Assembly (NCBI RefSeq): GCF_019464495.1
Contig: NZ_CP080492.1
Location: 124,001 to 188,000, forward strand
Direction of reading: 5' to 3'
Source of the DNA: Leucobacter luti
GTDB taxonomy: Bacteria; Actinomycetota; Actinomycetes; Actinomycetales; Microbacteriaceae
DNA length: 64,000 nucleotides
Part shown: one piece after another, positions 35,725-46,653 of the stretch
How the letters are laid out: each line of letters opens with the position of its first letter
Position numbering within the stretch: position 1 is the stretch's first letter
Translations under genes and position numbers: made by a program
The notes under the pieces: generated by a model
The model's input: only the letters and a program-made list of their open reading frames with translations
Database searches by the model: none
What the model was told of the DNA's origin: nothing

Positions 35725-36825
35725 GTGGCCGATCACTACGAGACTTTGGGCGTTTCGCGCGAAGCGACGCCCGAGGAGATCAAGAAGGCCTATCGCCGGC
35801 TGGCGCGAGAACTGCACCCTGATGTCAACCCCAGCGAGGACGCCTCGGAGCGGTTCAAGAGCGTGACTCACGCGTATGACGTGTTGAGCGATCCTGAGCA
35901 GCGGCAGCGGTACGACCTGGGCGGTGGCCAGGGCGGTGCGAACGGCTTTGGCGACATCTTTGAGACGTTCTTCGGAGGCGGTGGCTTCGGCGGCCAGCAG
36001 CGCGGTCCACGATCGCGCGCGGAACGCGGCGATGACGCGATGATTCGTGTGGACGTTTCCCTGCAGGATGTCATCTTTGGGGTGCAGCGTGACGTCACCG
36101 TGAACACGGCGGTGCTCTGCACCGTGTGCCAGGGGAGCTGCACGCAACCGGGCACTCACCCAGTCACCTGTGATGTCTGCGGCGGTCAGGGCCAGGTGCA
36201 GCGCCAGGTGCGCTCACTGTTCGGCAATGTGGTGACGATGCACCCGTGTGGCAGCTGCCAGGGGTACGGCACCATCATCGAGCATCCCTGTGTCGAGTGC
36301 GCGGGGAAGGGCCGTGTGCGCGAGCGCCGCACGCTCACCGTCGATGTTCCCTCGGGAATCGATACCGGCACCCGGTTGCAAATGCGCGGTGGAGGGGAAG
36401 TTGGCCCCGGTGGCGGCCCCAATGGCGATCTCTTCATTGAGTTCCGTGTCATGCACCACGATATCTTCAGCCGCGATGGCAATGACCTGCTCTGCACCAT
36501 GCAGGTTTCGATGACCGACGCGATTCTCGGCGCCGACGCCAAGCTCGAGGCCCTCGACGGCGAGGTCGAAGTTGAGGTTGAAGCCGGAGTGCAGTCGGGT
36601 GACGTCTTGACCGTCCGCGGACGCGGCATCCAGGGACTTCGCAGCACGACGCGAGGCGACTTGAAGATTGCGGTCCAGGTCGCCACTCCGAGTAAGCTCT
36701 CCGGACGCGAGAAGGATCTCGTGCGCCAACTCGCTGCGCTCCGCAAGGACGAGCCACCACACCTCGGCGAGTTCCAGCAAGGCTTCTTTGGCAAGATCCG
36801 CGATCGCTTCTTCCGTCAGGGATAG
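35725..36825 (+). CDS. dnaJ: molecular chaperone DnaJ (type I, HrcA-linked paralogue)
   Basis: 366 residues. The J-domain is at 1-70 with the HPD motif in ELHPDVNPS. A Gly/Phe-rich linker follows, then a zinc-binding domain from residue 131 with four CxxC repeats (CTVC, CDVC, CGSC, CVEC) and the C-terminal substrate-binding domains. It stimulates DnaK ATPase. Actinobacteria often have two DnaJ copies, one beside dnaK-grpE and one (this type, often called dnaJ2) beside hrcA. The first repeat ends CQGSC rather than the usual GxG. The start is GTG 35725 after CTGAGGAG. Confidence 0.95.
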   Translation: MADHYETLGVSREATPEEIKKAYRRLARELHPDVNPSEDASERFKSVTHAYDVLSDPEQRQRYDLGGGQGGANGFGDIFETFFGGGGFGGQQRGPRSRAERGDDAMIRVDVSLQDVIFGVQRDVTVNTAVLCTVCQGSCTQPGTHPVTCDVCGGQGQVQRQVRSLFGNVVTMHPCGSCQGYGTIIEHPCVECAGKGRVRERRTLTVDVPSGIDTGTRLQMRGGGEVGPGGGPNGDLFIEFRVMHHDIFSRDGNDLLCTMQVSMTDAILGADAKLEALDGEVEVEVEAGVQSGDVLTVRGRGIQGLRSTTRGDLKIAVQVATPSKLSGREKDLVRQLAALRKDEPPHLGEFQQGFFGKIRDRFFRQG

Positions 36826-36827
36826 CC

Positions 36828-37586
36828 GTGGCGAACCTCTACTATCGCGAGGAGCTGTCGGCCGCAGAGTTTGTCTCAGGCGCAGAACTCGAGGTGGTCG
36901 GTGACGAGGCTCACCATGCGGTGCGGGTGAGCCGCCTGCGTGTTGGCGAGCACATCATGCTCGGAAACGGTGCGGGTTCGCTCGGCCTCGGTGAGGTGAT
37001 TGCTGCGGATAAGCAGCGTTTCGTCGTTCGCCTCGCGGAGGTCCAGCAGGTGCCATCCCCTCGGCAGCGCATCACGCTGGTGCAGGCCCTCGCCAAGGGC
37101 GATCGTGATGAACGTGCGGTGGAGCAAGCCACAGAATTCGGGATCGACGCGATTCAGCCATGGGGTGCCGCGCGCTCCGTGTCGCGCTGGGCCCCTGGCG
37201 AGAAGACTGAGCGCGGAGTGGCAAAGTGGCAGCGCATCGCGCGGGAGGCCGCCAAGCAATCGCTGCGGCCATGGACGCCGGACGTCTTGGCTCCTACCAC
37301 CCTCGCAGAGCTTGCACAGCACGCCAGCCGCGAGGGCTCAGAGGTGTTGGTGTTGCACCCGCGCGGCTTGGGTACGCTGAGCGGTTGGGCAGCAGTCTGT
37401 CTCACGCAGGAAGTCCGCGATCTCTTCCTGGTCGTTGGACCAGAGGGTGGCTTCGATGACTCAGAGCTTGAGGCGCTCGACACCGCCGGCGCGCAGATCC
37501 TCACGCTCGGATCGACAGTACTGCGCACCTCCAGTGCTGGTCCTGCCGGCCTGGCTGTGCTGAACATGGTGCTCGGGCGGTGGTAG
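36828..37586 (+). CDS. rsmE: 16S rRNA (uracil1498-N3)-methyltransferase
   Basis: 252 residues, SPOUT methyltransferase modifying U1498 of 16S rRNA. An N-terminal PUA-like part (GDEAHHAVRVSRLRVGEHIML) precedes the knotted SAM-binding domain with LVQALAKGDRDERAVEQATEFG and the signature LVVGPEGGFDDSELEAL followed by LGSTVLRTSSA. GTG 36828 lies 2 nt after the dnaJ stop, so it is translated from the hrcA-dnaJ transcript and should also rise on heat shock. Confidence 0.95.
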   Translation: MANLYYREELSAAEFVSGAELEVVGDEAHHAVRVSRLRVGEHIMLGNGAGSLGLGEVIAADKQRFVVRLAEVQQVPSPRQRITLVQALAKGDRDERAVEQATEFGIDAIQPWGAARSVSRWAPGEKTERGVAKWQRIAREAAKQSLRPWTPDVLAPTTLAELAQHASREGSEVLVLHPRGLGTLSGWAAVCLTQEVRDLFLVVGPEGGFDDSELEALDTAGAQILTLGSTVLRTSSAGPAGLAVLNMVLGRW

Positions 37587-37613
37587 CGCTGGGTGTGCGC
37601 CCCGTCCCTGCCG

Positions 37614-37619
37614 TAGACT
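37614..37619 (+). promoter_or_regulatory. -10 hexamer of the HIT-phoH-ybeY-CNNM-era run
   Basis: TAGACT ends 6 nt before ATG 37626. It suggests a leaderless internal promoter separating this run from the heat-shock operon. Confidence 0.55.
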
Positions 37620-37625
37620 GATCGC

Positions 37626-37976
37626 ATGGCTACTGAAACGGTGTTCGGCAAGATCGTCTCGGGCGAAATCCCGGTCGAGATTCTCGCGGAAACAGATCGG
37701 GTCATTGCGTTCCCCGATATGCACCCGCAGGCTCCCGTGCACCTGCTCGTGATCCCCAAGTCAACGGCGTACGCCAATGTGACGGAGCTTGCTGCGGGCG
37801 ATCCCGAGACCCTAGCGGAAATGGTGACCGTCGCACAACAGCTCGCAGCTGAACACGCGAACGGCGAGTTCCGTCTTATTTTCAACAATGGCGCATCCGT
37901 AGGACAAACCGTGTTCCACGTGCACGCACACGTGCTCGCCGGAAATCTCGAGGAGAGTTCACTCGTTGGATCCTGA
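37626..37976 (+). CDS. HIT family (HINT-like) purine nucleotide hydrolase
   Basis: 116 residues. The histidine triad is HVHAHV in the GQTVFHVHAHVL C-terminal segment, and HLLVIPK and EFRLIFNNG are typical of HINT proteins, which hydrolyse adenosine phosphoramidates and aminoacyl-adenylates. This is the usual companion upstream of phoH in actinobacteria. The 3' end overlaps the phoH start by 11 bp. Confidence 0.94.
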   Translation: MATETVFGKIVSGEIPVEILAETDRVIAFPDMHPQAPVHLLVIPKSTAYANVTELAAGDPETLAEMVTVAQQLAAEHANGEFRLIFNNGASVGQTVFHVHAHVLAGNLEESSLVGS

Positions 37977-39048
37977 ACCAACGCATTCCAGTTCCACCAC
38001 CTCAGCTGATGGTTCCGAACTGCAGCGCACTGTGCTGCTGACCGGGATCGATCTGGCGTCCTTTCTCGGCCACCGGGATCAGCTCATTCGTGACCTCGAA
38101 TCTCAGCACCCGGAAGTCTCCTTTCATTCGCGTGACGAGGTGCTCACACTCCGCGGGCCCGTCGCCGCAGTGCGCACAGCGGAGAGCGTCGTCCGTGAGG
38201 TACTCGAACTTGCGCGCCGGAGTGGTCCGGTGTCTCGCTCTGATGTCAAGGAGGTCACCCGTATGGTGCACGAGGGCAATGGGCCCACCGCGGCACAGGT
38301 GCTGAGCGCGCCGATTTTGACGGTGCGGGGGAATTCTGTGCGTCCGCAGACCCGAGGGCAGCGTGCCTACGTCGACGCGATTGACGCGAACACGATCGTG
38401 TTTGGGATCGGGCCTGCAGGCACAGGCAAAACGTACCTCGCGATGGCAAAGGCCGTGCAAGCGCTGCAGCGTCGCGAAGTCGCGAAGATCATTCTCACGC
38501 GCCCCGCGGTTGAAGCGGGGGAGCGCCTCGGCTATTTGCCCGGCACGCTCGAAGACAAAATCGATCCGTACTTGCGTCCGCTATTCGACGCGATCGGATC
38601 GATGATGGATGCCGATATGGTGCCGAAGTTGCTCACGAACGGCACGATCGAGGTCGCCCCACTCGCGTATATGCGCGGGCGAACGCTGAACGAGTCGTTT
38701 GTTGTGCTCGACGAGGCTCAGAACACCACGCCCGAACAGATGAAAATGTTTCTTACCCGGCTCGGCTACGGTTCGAAGATGGTGGTCACGGGTGATATCA
38801 CCCAGGTGGATCTGCCAATCGCCGCAAGCGGGCTGCGCGTCGTGAACAACATCCTGCGTGGCGTTGAGGACATCCACTTCGCTGAACTTGGCGCTGACGA
38901 CATCGTGCGCCACAGTCTCGTTGGTCGGATCGTCGACGCCTACGCTGTGCACGATGAACGGCGTGCGGCCGCGCAATCGGCCGCAGAACTTGCGCGCACA
39001 GCACGTGCCGCCACCGAATCCGTGAACGCTGAGGAGCAACTGGGATGA
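37966..39048 (+). CDS. phoH: PhoH family ATPase
   Basis: 360 residues. A P-loop ATPase domain carries Walker A GPAGTGKTYLAM and Walker B FVVLDEAQNTT, with MKMFLTRLGYGSKMVVTGDITQVDLP between them and the C-terminus. A small KH-like N-terminal part is present. Related to superfamily 1 helicases, PhoH is linked to RNA metabolism with YbeY; the precise role is unclear. The start is TTG 37966 inside the HIT gene, with GAGGAG about 10 nt upstream; a later GTG at 38032 would cut into the conserved N-terminus. Its stop overlaps ybeY as ATGA. Confidence 0.93.
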   Translation: MDPEPTHSSSTTSADGSELQRTVLLTGIDLASFLGHRDQLIRDLESQHPEVSFHSRDEVLTLRGPVAAVRTAESVVREVLELARRSGPVSRSDVKEVTRMVHEGNGPTAAQVLSAPILTVRGNSVRPQTRGQRAYVDAIDANTIVFGIGPAGTGKTYLAMAKAVQALQRREVAKIILTRPAVEAGERLGYLPGTLEDKIDPYLRPLFDAIGSMMDADMVPKLLTNGTIEVAPLAYMRGRTLNESFVVLDEAQNTTPEQMKMFLTRLGYGSKMVVTGDITQVDLPIAASGLRVVNNILRGVEDIHFAELGADDIVRHSLVGRIVDAYAVHDERRAAAQSAAELARTARAATESVNAEEQLG

Positions 39049-39506
39049 TCGTCGAGATCAACAATGAGTCAGGGATCGCCGTCGAAGAAGAACGACTGCA
39101 GCGACTCGCGGCCTTCGTACTGGAATCGATGCACGTGCACCCCGACGCCGAACTCGGCGTCGTGATGTCGGATGAAGCTGCGATTGAGCAACTGCACGTG
39201 CAGTGGATGGATGAGCCAGGCCCCACTGATGTGCTGAGCTTCCCCATGGACGAGCTGCGGCCCGGCCGCGCCGAGGCACAGACCCCGGCCGGACTACTCG
39301 GCGATATCGTGATCTGTCCGCAGGTGGCACAAGTGCAGGCTGAGGCGGCAGGGCACGATCTGATGCAGGAGATGTCAGTGTTGCTGACACACGGGATGCT
39401 GCACTTGCTCGGCTTCGACCACGCGACGCCCGAGGAAGAGGCTGAGATGTTCGGTCTGCAGCGAGACCTCCTGCTCTCGTTTGCGATGCGTGAGCGCACT
39501 CGATGA
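39045..39506 (+). CDS. ybeY: rRNA maturation endoribonuclease YbeY
   Basis: 153 residues. Zinc-binding motif HGMLHLLGFDH near the C-terminus, preceded by EPGPTDVLSFPMDE and LGDIVICPQ, all diagnostic. It takes part in 16S rRNA 3' end maturation and 70S quality control. It overlaps phoH upstream (ATGA) and the CNNM gene downstream (ATGA). Confidence 0.96.
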   Translation: MIVEINNESGIAVEEERLQRLAAFVLESMHVHPDAELGVVMSDEAAIEQLHVQWMDEPGPTDVLSFPMDELRPGRAEAQTPAGLLGDIVICPQVAQVQAEAAGHDLMQEMSVLLTHGMLHLLGFDHATPEEEAEMFGLQRDLLLSFAMRERTR

Positions 39507-40795
39507 CGCTAGGCCTGAGTGCTCTGCTGCTCGCCGCCGCCGTCCTCCTTCTCGGAATCGGCGGCCTGCTCGCGGCTGCCGACGCGGCGCTTGGCGTGCG
39601 TTCGCGTGCCGAGTTGATTGCGCTCGCCGAGGCGTCCCCGCGCACTGGGGCGGCGATTCAGGCAATTGCCGAGGATGAGGCGCGGCACGCAAATGCCCTG
39701 AGCTTCGCGCGCGTCTTCGCCGAAACGCTCTCCGCGGTGCTGATCACGCTCGTGCTTGCGTATTCACTTGATGAGCTCTGGCTTGAACTGGTGATTGCCA
39801 CACTTGCGATGACCGCACTCACCTTTGTGCTGGTGGGATCCAGCCCGCGCACTGTGGGGACTCATCATCCGGATCAGGTGATCCGCTTCGCAGCGCCCTC
39901 GATCCGCGCCATTCGTGTGATCCTGGGCCCGGTGGCGACCGGGCTGCAACGCTTCGGCGACCGAGTGACCCCGGGCCGCGGTGATGGCGGTGCACGGATC
40001 CGCGATGAGCAGCAACTGCTCTCGATGGTGGATCAGGCCGCTGAGCAGTCTCTGCTCGAAGCGGACGACCAGGAGTACATCCACTCGCTCGTCGAGTTCG
40101 GAGATACGCTCGTGCGCGAAGTGATGGTGCCCAGAATCGACATGGTGACACTCGACAGCGAAACGACCGTGCAAGCAGCGCTCGATCAGGTACTCACCTC
40201 ACGCCACTCCCGCGTACCCGTGATCGCAGGTGAGGTAGATGATGTCGCTGGTATCGCGTACTTGCGTGATCTGAGCAGTTTCCTGCTGCGCCGGCCGGAC
40301 GAGGCGCCTGTCGCTCCCGTGACACGGGTCATGAAGCCTGCGGTTTTCGTGCCGGAGACCCAGCGCGCCGATAAGCTGTTGCGCCGGATGCAATCGGAAG
40401 CAAACCACCTTGCGCTCGTCGTTGACGAGTATGGCGGGATCTCAGGCCTGGTGACGCTTGAGGATCTTATTGAGGAGCTCCTCGGAGAGATCAGCGACGA
40501 GCACGATCGAGATGTGCCGGAGGCGGCGCAGCAGCCCGACGGTTCGTACCTGGTGAGTGCGCGGCTGTCGGTGGAAGAACTCGGAGATCTATTTGGGATC
40601 GAACTCGACGATGACGAAGTTGACACTGTCGGGGGTCTGGTCGCAAAACAACTCGGGCGGCTCCCTGAACAGGGAGACACCATCACGGTCGCAGGCATCG
40701 CACTGACGGCGATGACTATGGAACGCCGACGGCAGCGCTTGCTGATCGTCGCTGCCCGATGGGCGGGCAACAACGATGCGGAGGACACAGCATGA
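39503..40795 (+). CDS. hemolysin/CNNM transporter family protein with CBS pair
   Basis: 430 residues. The N-terminal CNNM/DUF21 membrane domain (about residues 1-125, three to four helices) is followed by a cytosolic Bateman module with two CBS domains (VREVMVPRIDMVTLD... and VTRVMKPAVFVPETQ...LALVVDEYGGISGLVTLEDLIEEL) and a CorC_HlyC C-terminal domain (LVSARLSVEELGDLFGIEL). CNNM/CorC proteins are magnesium (or cobalt) efflux-related transporters; the older hemolysin name reflects no proven toxin role. Joined on both sides by ATGA overlaps. Confidence 0.93.
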   Translation: MTLGLSALLLAAAVLLLGIGGLLAAADAALGVRSRAELIALAEASPRTGAAIQAIAEDEARHANALSFARVFAETLSAVLITLVLAYSLDELWLELVIATLAMTALTFVLVGSSPRTVGTHHPDQVIRFAAPSIRAIRVILGPVATGLQRFGDRVTPGRGDGGARIRDEQQLLSMVDQAAEQSLLEADDQEYIHSLVEFGDTLVREVMVPRIDMVTLDSETTVQAALDQVLTSRHSRVPVIAGEVDDVAGIAYLRDLSSFLLRRPDEAPVAPVTRVMKPAVFVPETQRADKLLRRMQSEANHLALVVDEYGGISGLVTLEDLIEELLGEISDEHDRDVPEAAQQPDGSYLVSARLSVEELGDLFGIELDDDEVDTVGGLVAKQLGRLPEQGDTITVAGIALTAMTMERRRQRLLIVAARWAGNNDAEDTA

Positions 40796-41721
40796 CGGAT
40801 CTTACGGATCAGCCAGAAGGGGAGTTCCGTGCCGGATTCGTCTCCTTCGTGGGACGCCCCAACGTCGGAAAATCGACCTTGACGAACGCTCTCGTCGGGG
40901 AGAAAATCGCGATTACCAGCCCGAAGCCGCAGACGACGCGTCGGGCCATTCGCGGGATCGCGCATCGTCCCGATGGCCAACTCATCATCGTGGATACGCC
41001 CGGCATCCACCGGCCCCGCACGCTGCTTGGCGAGCGTTTGAACGCGCTCGTCGAATCCACACTCGGTGACGTCGACGTGATCGGCTTCTGTGTTCCCGCC
41101 ACTGAGAAACTGGGGCCAGGCGATCGGTTCATCAACGACCGGCTCGAAGACTTCCCACGGGCCAAAAAAGTGGCGATCCTCACGAAAGTTGACGAGGCCT
41201 CGCAGAGCGAGATCATCGATCAGCTCACCAGGCTTGGTGAACTGCGGGAGTGGGATGCGGTCGTTCCGGTATCGGCGCTCACCAACGAACAACTCGACGT
41301 ACTCTCCGATGTGCTGCTCGGCCTTATGCCGGTTTCCCCGCCGCTCTATGATTCCGAGGACACCACCGATGAGGGGGAGGACGACCGCATCGCAGAGTTG
41401 ATCCGCGAGGCCGCCCTCGACGGCGTCCGGGACGAGTTGCCGCACTCGCTTGCGGCGACGGTGGACGATCGGGTCGAACGGGAGCCAACCGAGGACGGCA
41501 CTCCCGGGCTGCTGGAGATCTACGCCTCACTCTATGTTGAGCGCGACAGCCAGAAAGGGATTGTGATCGGCAAGGGCGGCTCGCGGCTGCGTGACGTCGG
41601 CGAGCGCGCGCGGCACGAGATTGAAGCCCTCATTGGGCGGAGAGTCTTCCTCTCAATGCGTGTCAAGGTGCTGAAGGAATGGCAGCGCGATCCGAAGGCA
41701 CTCGGTAGGCTCGGGTTCTAG
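40792..41721 (+). CDS. era: GTPase Era, 16S rRNA-binding ribosome assembly factor
   Basis: 309 residues. G1 GRPNVGKSTL, the switch I region TTRRAIRGI, G3 DTPGIHRP and G4 TKVD form the GTPase domain; a C-terminal KH domain (GIVIGKGGSRLRDVGERARHEIE) binds the 3' end of 16S rRNA. ATG 40792 follows GGAGG and overlaps the CNNM stop (ATGA), favoured over the longer start at 40759. Confidence 0.97.
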   Translation: MTDLTDQPEGEFRAGFVSFVGRPNVGKSTLTNALVGEKIAITSPKPQTTRRAIRGIAHRPDGQLIIVDTPGIHRPRTLLGERLNALVESTLGDVDVIGFCVPATEKLGPGDRFINDRLEDFPRAKKVAILTKVDEASQSEIIDQLTRLGELREWDAVVPVSALTNEQLDVLSDVLLGLMPVSPPLYDSEDTTDEGEDDRIAELIREAALDGVRDELPHSLAATVDDRVEREPTEDGTPGLLEIYASLYVERDSQKGIVIGKGGSRLRDVGERARHEIEALIGRRVFLSMRVKVLKEWQRDPKALGRLGF

Positions 41722-41756
41722 CCGGTCCGGCTTCAGCGACCGCAGAGGGGAATCTC

Positions 41757-42131
41757 GTGGAATCAATTACTGATCAGGCTTCGATTACCGGTCTCATGCA
41801 GGACTACGGTCCAGCCGCCATCATTTGGTATGTCGTCGTGGCGATCGCGCTGTGGCGCGTGTTCTCGAAGGCGGGGTACCCGGGGATCCTTGCGATCATC
41901 CCGATCGTGAACATCTTCGTGCTCGTCAAAGTTGCTGGCTACTCTGCTTGGATGACACTGCTATACGTGATCCCGATCGTCGGGTTCATCTTCTCGATAT
42001 TTGTGGCATTTCGGCTCGGGGATCGCTTTGCGAAGGGCGGGGTGTTCTCGTTCTTCTTGCTCTGGATCCTCTCACCGATCGGCTACCTGATTCTCGGTTT
42101 CGGTGGATCTCGCTACACGCCGCGTCGCTAG
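41757..42131 (+). CDS. small DUF5684-like integral membrane protein
   Basis: 124 residues with four predicted membrane helices (AIIWYVVVAIALWRVF, ILAIIPIVNIFVLVKVA, TLLYVIPIVGFIFSIFVAF, FSFFLLWILSPIGYLILGF). The pattern KAGYPGILAIIPIVNIF ... RLGDRFAKG resembles the DUF5684 family of unknown function. The start is GTG 41757 after GAGGGG. It follows era in the same direction and is closed by a strong terminator. Confidence 0.78.
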   Translation: MESITDQASITGLMQDYGPAAIIWYVVVAIALWRVFSKAGYPGILAIIPIVNIFVLVKVAGYSAWMTLLYVIPIVGFIFSIFVAFRLGDRFAKGGVFSFFLLWILSPIGYLILGFGGSRYTPRR

Positions 42132-42142
42132 ACGAAGCAATG

Positions 42143-42176
42143 AACGGGGCCGTGGTGCATGCACCACGGCCCCGTT
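42143..42176 (+). terminator. terminator after era-DUF5684
   Basis: A perfect 34-bp palindrome (AACGGGGCCGTGGTGCA and its complement) with the stop 12 nt upstream, followed by TTGC. Being symmetrical with T-runs on both sides, it may also stop the convergent minus-strand gene. Confidence 0.87.
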
Positions 42177-42227
42177 TTGCGTGTAATGGGTATTCCGTCG
42201 GTGACGGAGTCTGCAGTGGAGACGCAC

Positions 42228-42665
42228 CTAGATGATCACGAGGATCCCGACGCTGCTCAGTACGATGCCAGCGATGCTGAGGCCCCGAGAGCGCCCAGTT
42301 ATTGTGGACCGCGTCAGTCCAAAGATGGAGAGTATGAGACCGGTGATTCCTGCAGCAAGGCCAAATATGAGGGGGAGAAACACGGACACGATGCCGACGA
42401 CGAATCCGGCGACGCCGATCCCGTTCGACGCTGTGCCCCGGTACACGGGTCCGTAGCCCTGCTGGCCGGGATACGGCTGAGCCTGGTACTGCGGCTGGGC
42501 GTATTGCACTGCATACTCGGGCTGTAACGGTTGCTGGTACGCAGTCGCTTGGTGCGCTTGCTGCGCTTGCTGCGTGTTGGCTGCGACGTGTGCGGTCCAT
42601 TGCCTGCCGTCCCAGTAGCGTGTGACGCCCTCGGGGTCCTGGTACCAGCCTGCTGCGGTGATCAT
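42228..42665 (-). CDS. DUF2510/DUF4190 membrane protein
   Basis: 145 residues. The N-terminus is a DUF2510 module, AGWYQDPEGVTRYWDGRQWT, a WW-like motif found at the start of many actinobacterial membrane proteins. It is followed by a Gln/Pro/Tyr-rich linker and a DUF4190-like part with two or three membrane helices (VGIVSVFLPLIFGLAAGITGLI, LSIAGIVLSSVGILVII). Function unknown. ATG 42665 was chosen as the first start before the conserved module, behind GGCAGG; the longer frame to 43358 is antisense noise. Confidence 0.82.
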   Translation of the reverse strand: MITAAGWYQDPEGVTRYWDGRQWTAHVAANTQQAQQAHQATAYQQPLQPEYAVQYAQPQYQAQPYPGQQGYGPVYRGTASNGIGVAGFVVGIVSVFLPLIFGLAAGITGLILSIFGLTRSTITGRSRGLSIAGIVLSSVGILVII

Positions 42666-42720
42666 GGGTGTGCCTGCCTTGGTGGTCGATTCAGAAACGG
42701 TGTTTCCCCCCAGCGTCAGC

Positions 42721-44591
42721 CTAGCGGCCGCCCGCAAATCCTCCGCCTCCACCGCCGCCTGCGAAGCCGCCTCCCGTTGACCCGCCTGAACTGCTGGCTG
42801 AGTATGTCGCGGCCGCCGAGATCGAGCTGGAGAACTGCGAGATGGAGGAATCGAGCCGATCGAATCCGCCAGCGGCGACTCCGGGATACCACAGGGGGAG
42901 GTAGCTTGGATCTTCGCGATATCGCGTTGCGAGCGCCTGAGCCCACTCGCGTTCCAGACCAAACAGCATGGCGTAGGGGAGCAGGCGTTCGTAGATCTGT
43001 ATGACGTCGGTATTGCCCTCGCTCCGGCGCTCCGCGGTGCCCACTGACTGGAGCATGGTGATGCGGTCGGCCTCTGCCACGCGAATGAACTCACGGACGC
43101 CTCGGAGGACGTTGCGTGTGTCGGCACCGAGCGGAGTGAGGACGCGGTGAGGCAGCATCCCGATAAGCCCGAGGGCGCCGGCAATGAGGGCGAGGCCGAT
43201 CGTGATGATAGGGGTGAGTGAAAGCCGGGTCGTGAATCCGAGCACGATGAAGACGATGAGCGTGGCAACGAGGGCGAGGCTGACCCAGCCCATTGCCACG
43301 CCGAGCGGGCTCCGCACTCGCTCGAAGTAGCCGCGATCAAGCGCTGCCTGCGAACCACTGGCTGCGAGACGCGTCATTGCATCGCTGAACTCGCTATCCT
43401 CCTTGGGGATCTCATACACCGTTCCTGGCTCCGCGTCGGGGAATAGCGCCGCGACGGTTTCTGCGTCGAGCACATCGTGAGTGCGCGTGGGGTCGAGCAG
43501 GCGCAGGGCGAGATCGGGATCCTTCTTCTTCGATCGTGCCGCGTCGTGCGCGCGTGGCTCCTCAATTCGCGTCACACCGAGCAGCGCAAGGTGTACGAGC
43601 TCTGCTGGTGGTGTGGGTTTTGGCGCCCCCGCGATCGGGCCAGCGATCAGCGGCGGAAGCTCGGCGGGGACGTCGTACTGCGCGATCACGGTGCGATTGC
43701 CGCGACGCTTGCGGTTCTGGGCGACGACGGCGGCGAGACCGACTCCGGACGCGGCAATGCCGGTGCCGCCGAGAATGAGCGGAAGCGTGTCAAGAGCGAA
43801 GTTTGGCAGTCTCGTTGAGGGTTGCACCACGGCTCCGGAGGTGAGCCCAATCGCGACGGTGAGACCCGCGTGGGGTGCGAGGGGAGCGGCGCGACGGTGA
43901 TGCTGCCTGGGGCGTCCCCGGTCTCGAGTGTGCACTCGGTCTGCGCTTCGAACGCGCCGGCATAGCAGCGTTGTGCGCCGGTGAGCTGCGCAGCTAAGCG
44001 TGGCGAGAACGTCACCGACCCGGTCGCCGAGTCGATCGCTTGCGCGCGATTGAGGGGGACAAGGTCCCAGTAGAACTCGTCAGCCTGTTGGTCGTCACGG
44101 TGCAAGATCACGTCATCGAGCGTGTAGCTCAGCACGTAGGTCTGGCGTCCGTGGACGTAGTCGTCGGTTCCAGTGAGCACACCGACGAATGCCGAATCGG
44201 TCTCGTCATCGCTGCCGCGCTCGACTTCGAACGGGACGGCTGCACCGCGTGCGTCGGTGACGGTGATGTTGCGCGGATCCGTGCGAGCGCCGAGATAGTC
44301 CTGCGGGATCCGGCGGATGATCCCGCGATTTTGCTCAGTTTCAGGAAACTCCGCGACGATCGTCTCAGTGATGTTGGCGATCGCTCTGCCCTCATCGGTC
44401 ACGTCGACGTCGACGTCCACATCCCAGCTGCTGTAGCGGAAATTCTCGACTGACGAATTGGAGTCTGTGCGGACTGCCCCCGCGTCCTGGGGCGCGGGAA
44501 GCGCAGTGGCAGCGGGTGCGCCTGTGAGCGTCAGAGCAAGCCCAGCTATGGCGGTGGCGAGGAGAACACGGAGTCGGCGCGGCGCGGTCAT
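42721..44591 (-). CDS. DUF2207 family secreted/membrane protein; one-base frameshift in the sequence as given
   Basis: An N-terminal signal peptide (LLATAIAGLALTLTGAPAATA), then the extracellular DUF2207 domain (NRGIIRRIPQDYLG, VLSYTLDDVI, DEFYWDLVP). After the break come membrane helices (LDTLPLILGGTGIAASGVGL, LVATLIVFIVLGFTT, IITIGLALIAGALGLIGML), a cytosolic stretch (YERLLPYAMLFGLEREWA) and a Ser/Gly-rich end of GGGFAGG type, all as in DUF2207 proteins. The frame breaks where minus-strand C-runs occur (plus-strand GGGG at 43881-43884 or 43872-43875); one extra base restores APLPLAPHAGLTVAIG. The repaired length is 623 residues. Family function is unknown. ATG 44591 has a leaderless -10. 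Confidence 0.83.
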
Positions 44592-44597
44592 ACCCCT

Positions 44598-44603
44598 AGC
44601 CTA
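44598..44603 (-). promoter_or_regulatory. -10 hexamer of DUF2207 gene
   Basis: Minus-strand TAGGCT ends 6 nt before ATG 44591. Confidence 0.55.
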
Positions 44604-44629
44604 GGAGGCGCGACGGGAAACGATCATGG

Positions 44630-44635
44630 TAGAGT
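44630..44635 (+). promoter_or_regulatory. -10 hexamer of the leuA leader transcript
   Basis: TAGAGT ends 6 nt before the ATG of the leader peptide, predicting an mRNA that begins at that ATG. Confidence 0.6.
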
Positions 44636-44641
44636 GACCAT

Positions 44642-46524
<1,883 letters not shown>

Positions 46525-46534
46525 CGATCGCTGT

Positions 46535-46557
46535 GGGGATCCGTGCCGCGGAACCCC
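46535..46557 (+). terminator. possible terminator after leuA
   Basis: GGGG-A-TCCG / CGGA-A-CCCC, an 8-bp stem with one A-A mismatch and a 5-nt loop, 11 nt after the leuA stop. No T-tract. Confidence 0.4.
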
Positions 46558-46585
46558 GAGAATGACTGGCCCGCCAACCGAGTAT

Positions 46586-46601
46586 TCGTACTTTTGTTCG
46601 A
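46586..46601. promoter_or_regulatory. LexA (SOS) box upstream of ruvA
   Basis: TCGTAC-TTTT-GTTCGA differs at one position from the Gram-positive SOS box TCGAAC-N4-GTTCGA. It lies about 40 bp before the ruvA -10, so damage induction of ruvAB is expected. Confidence 0.75.
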
Positions 46602-46641
46602 ATGATCGGTGTGGCGGGCTTCGTCGCCTCGTCGCGCATTC

Positions 46642-46647
46642 TAGGGT
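46642..46647 (+). promoter_or_regulatory. -10 hexamer of ruvAB
   Basis: TAGGGT ends 6 nt before GTG 46654, leaderless spacing. ruvA is thus the first gene of its transcript. Confidence 0.55.
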
Positions 46648-46653
46648 GGGCAT

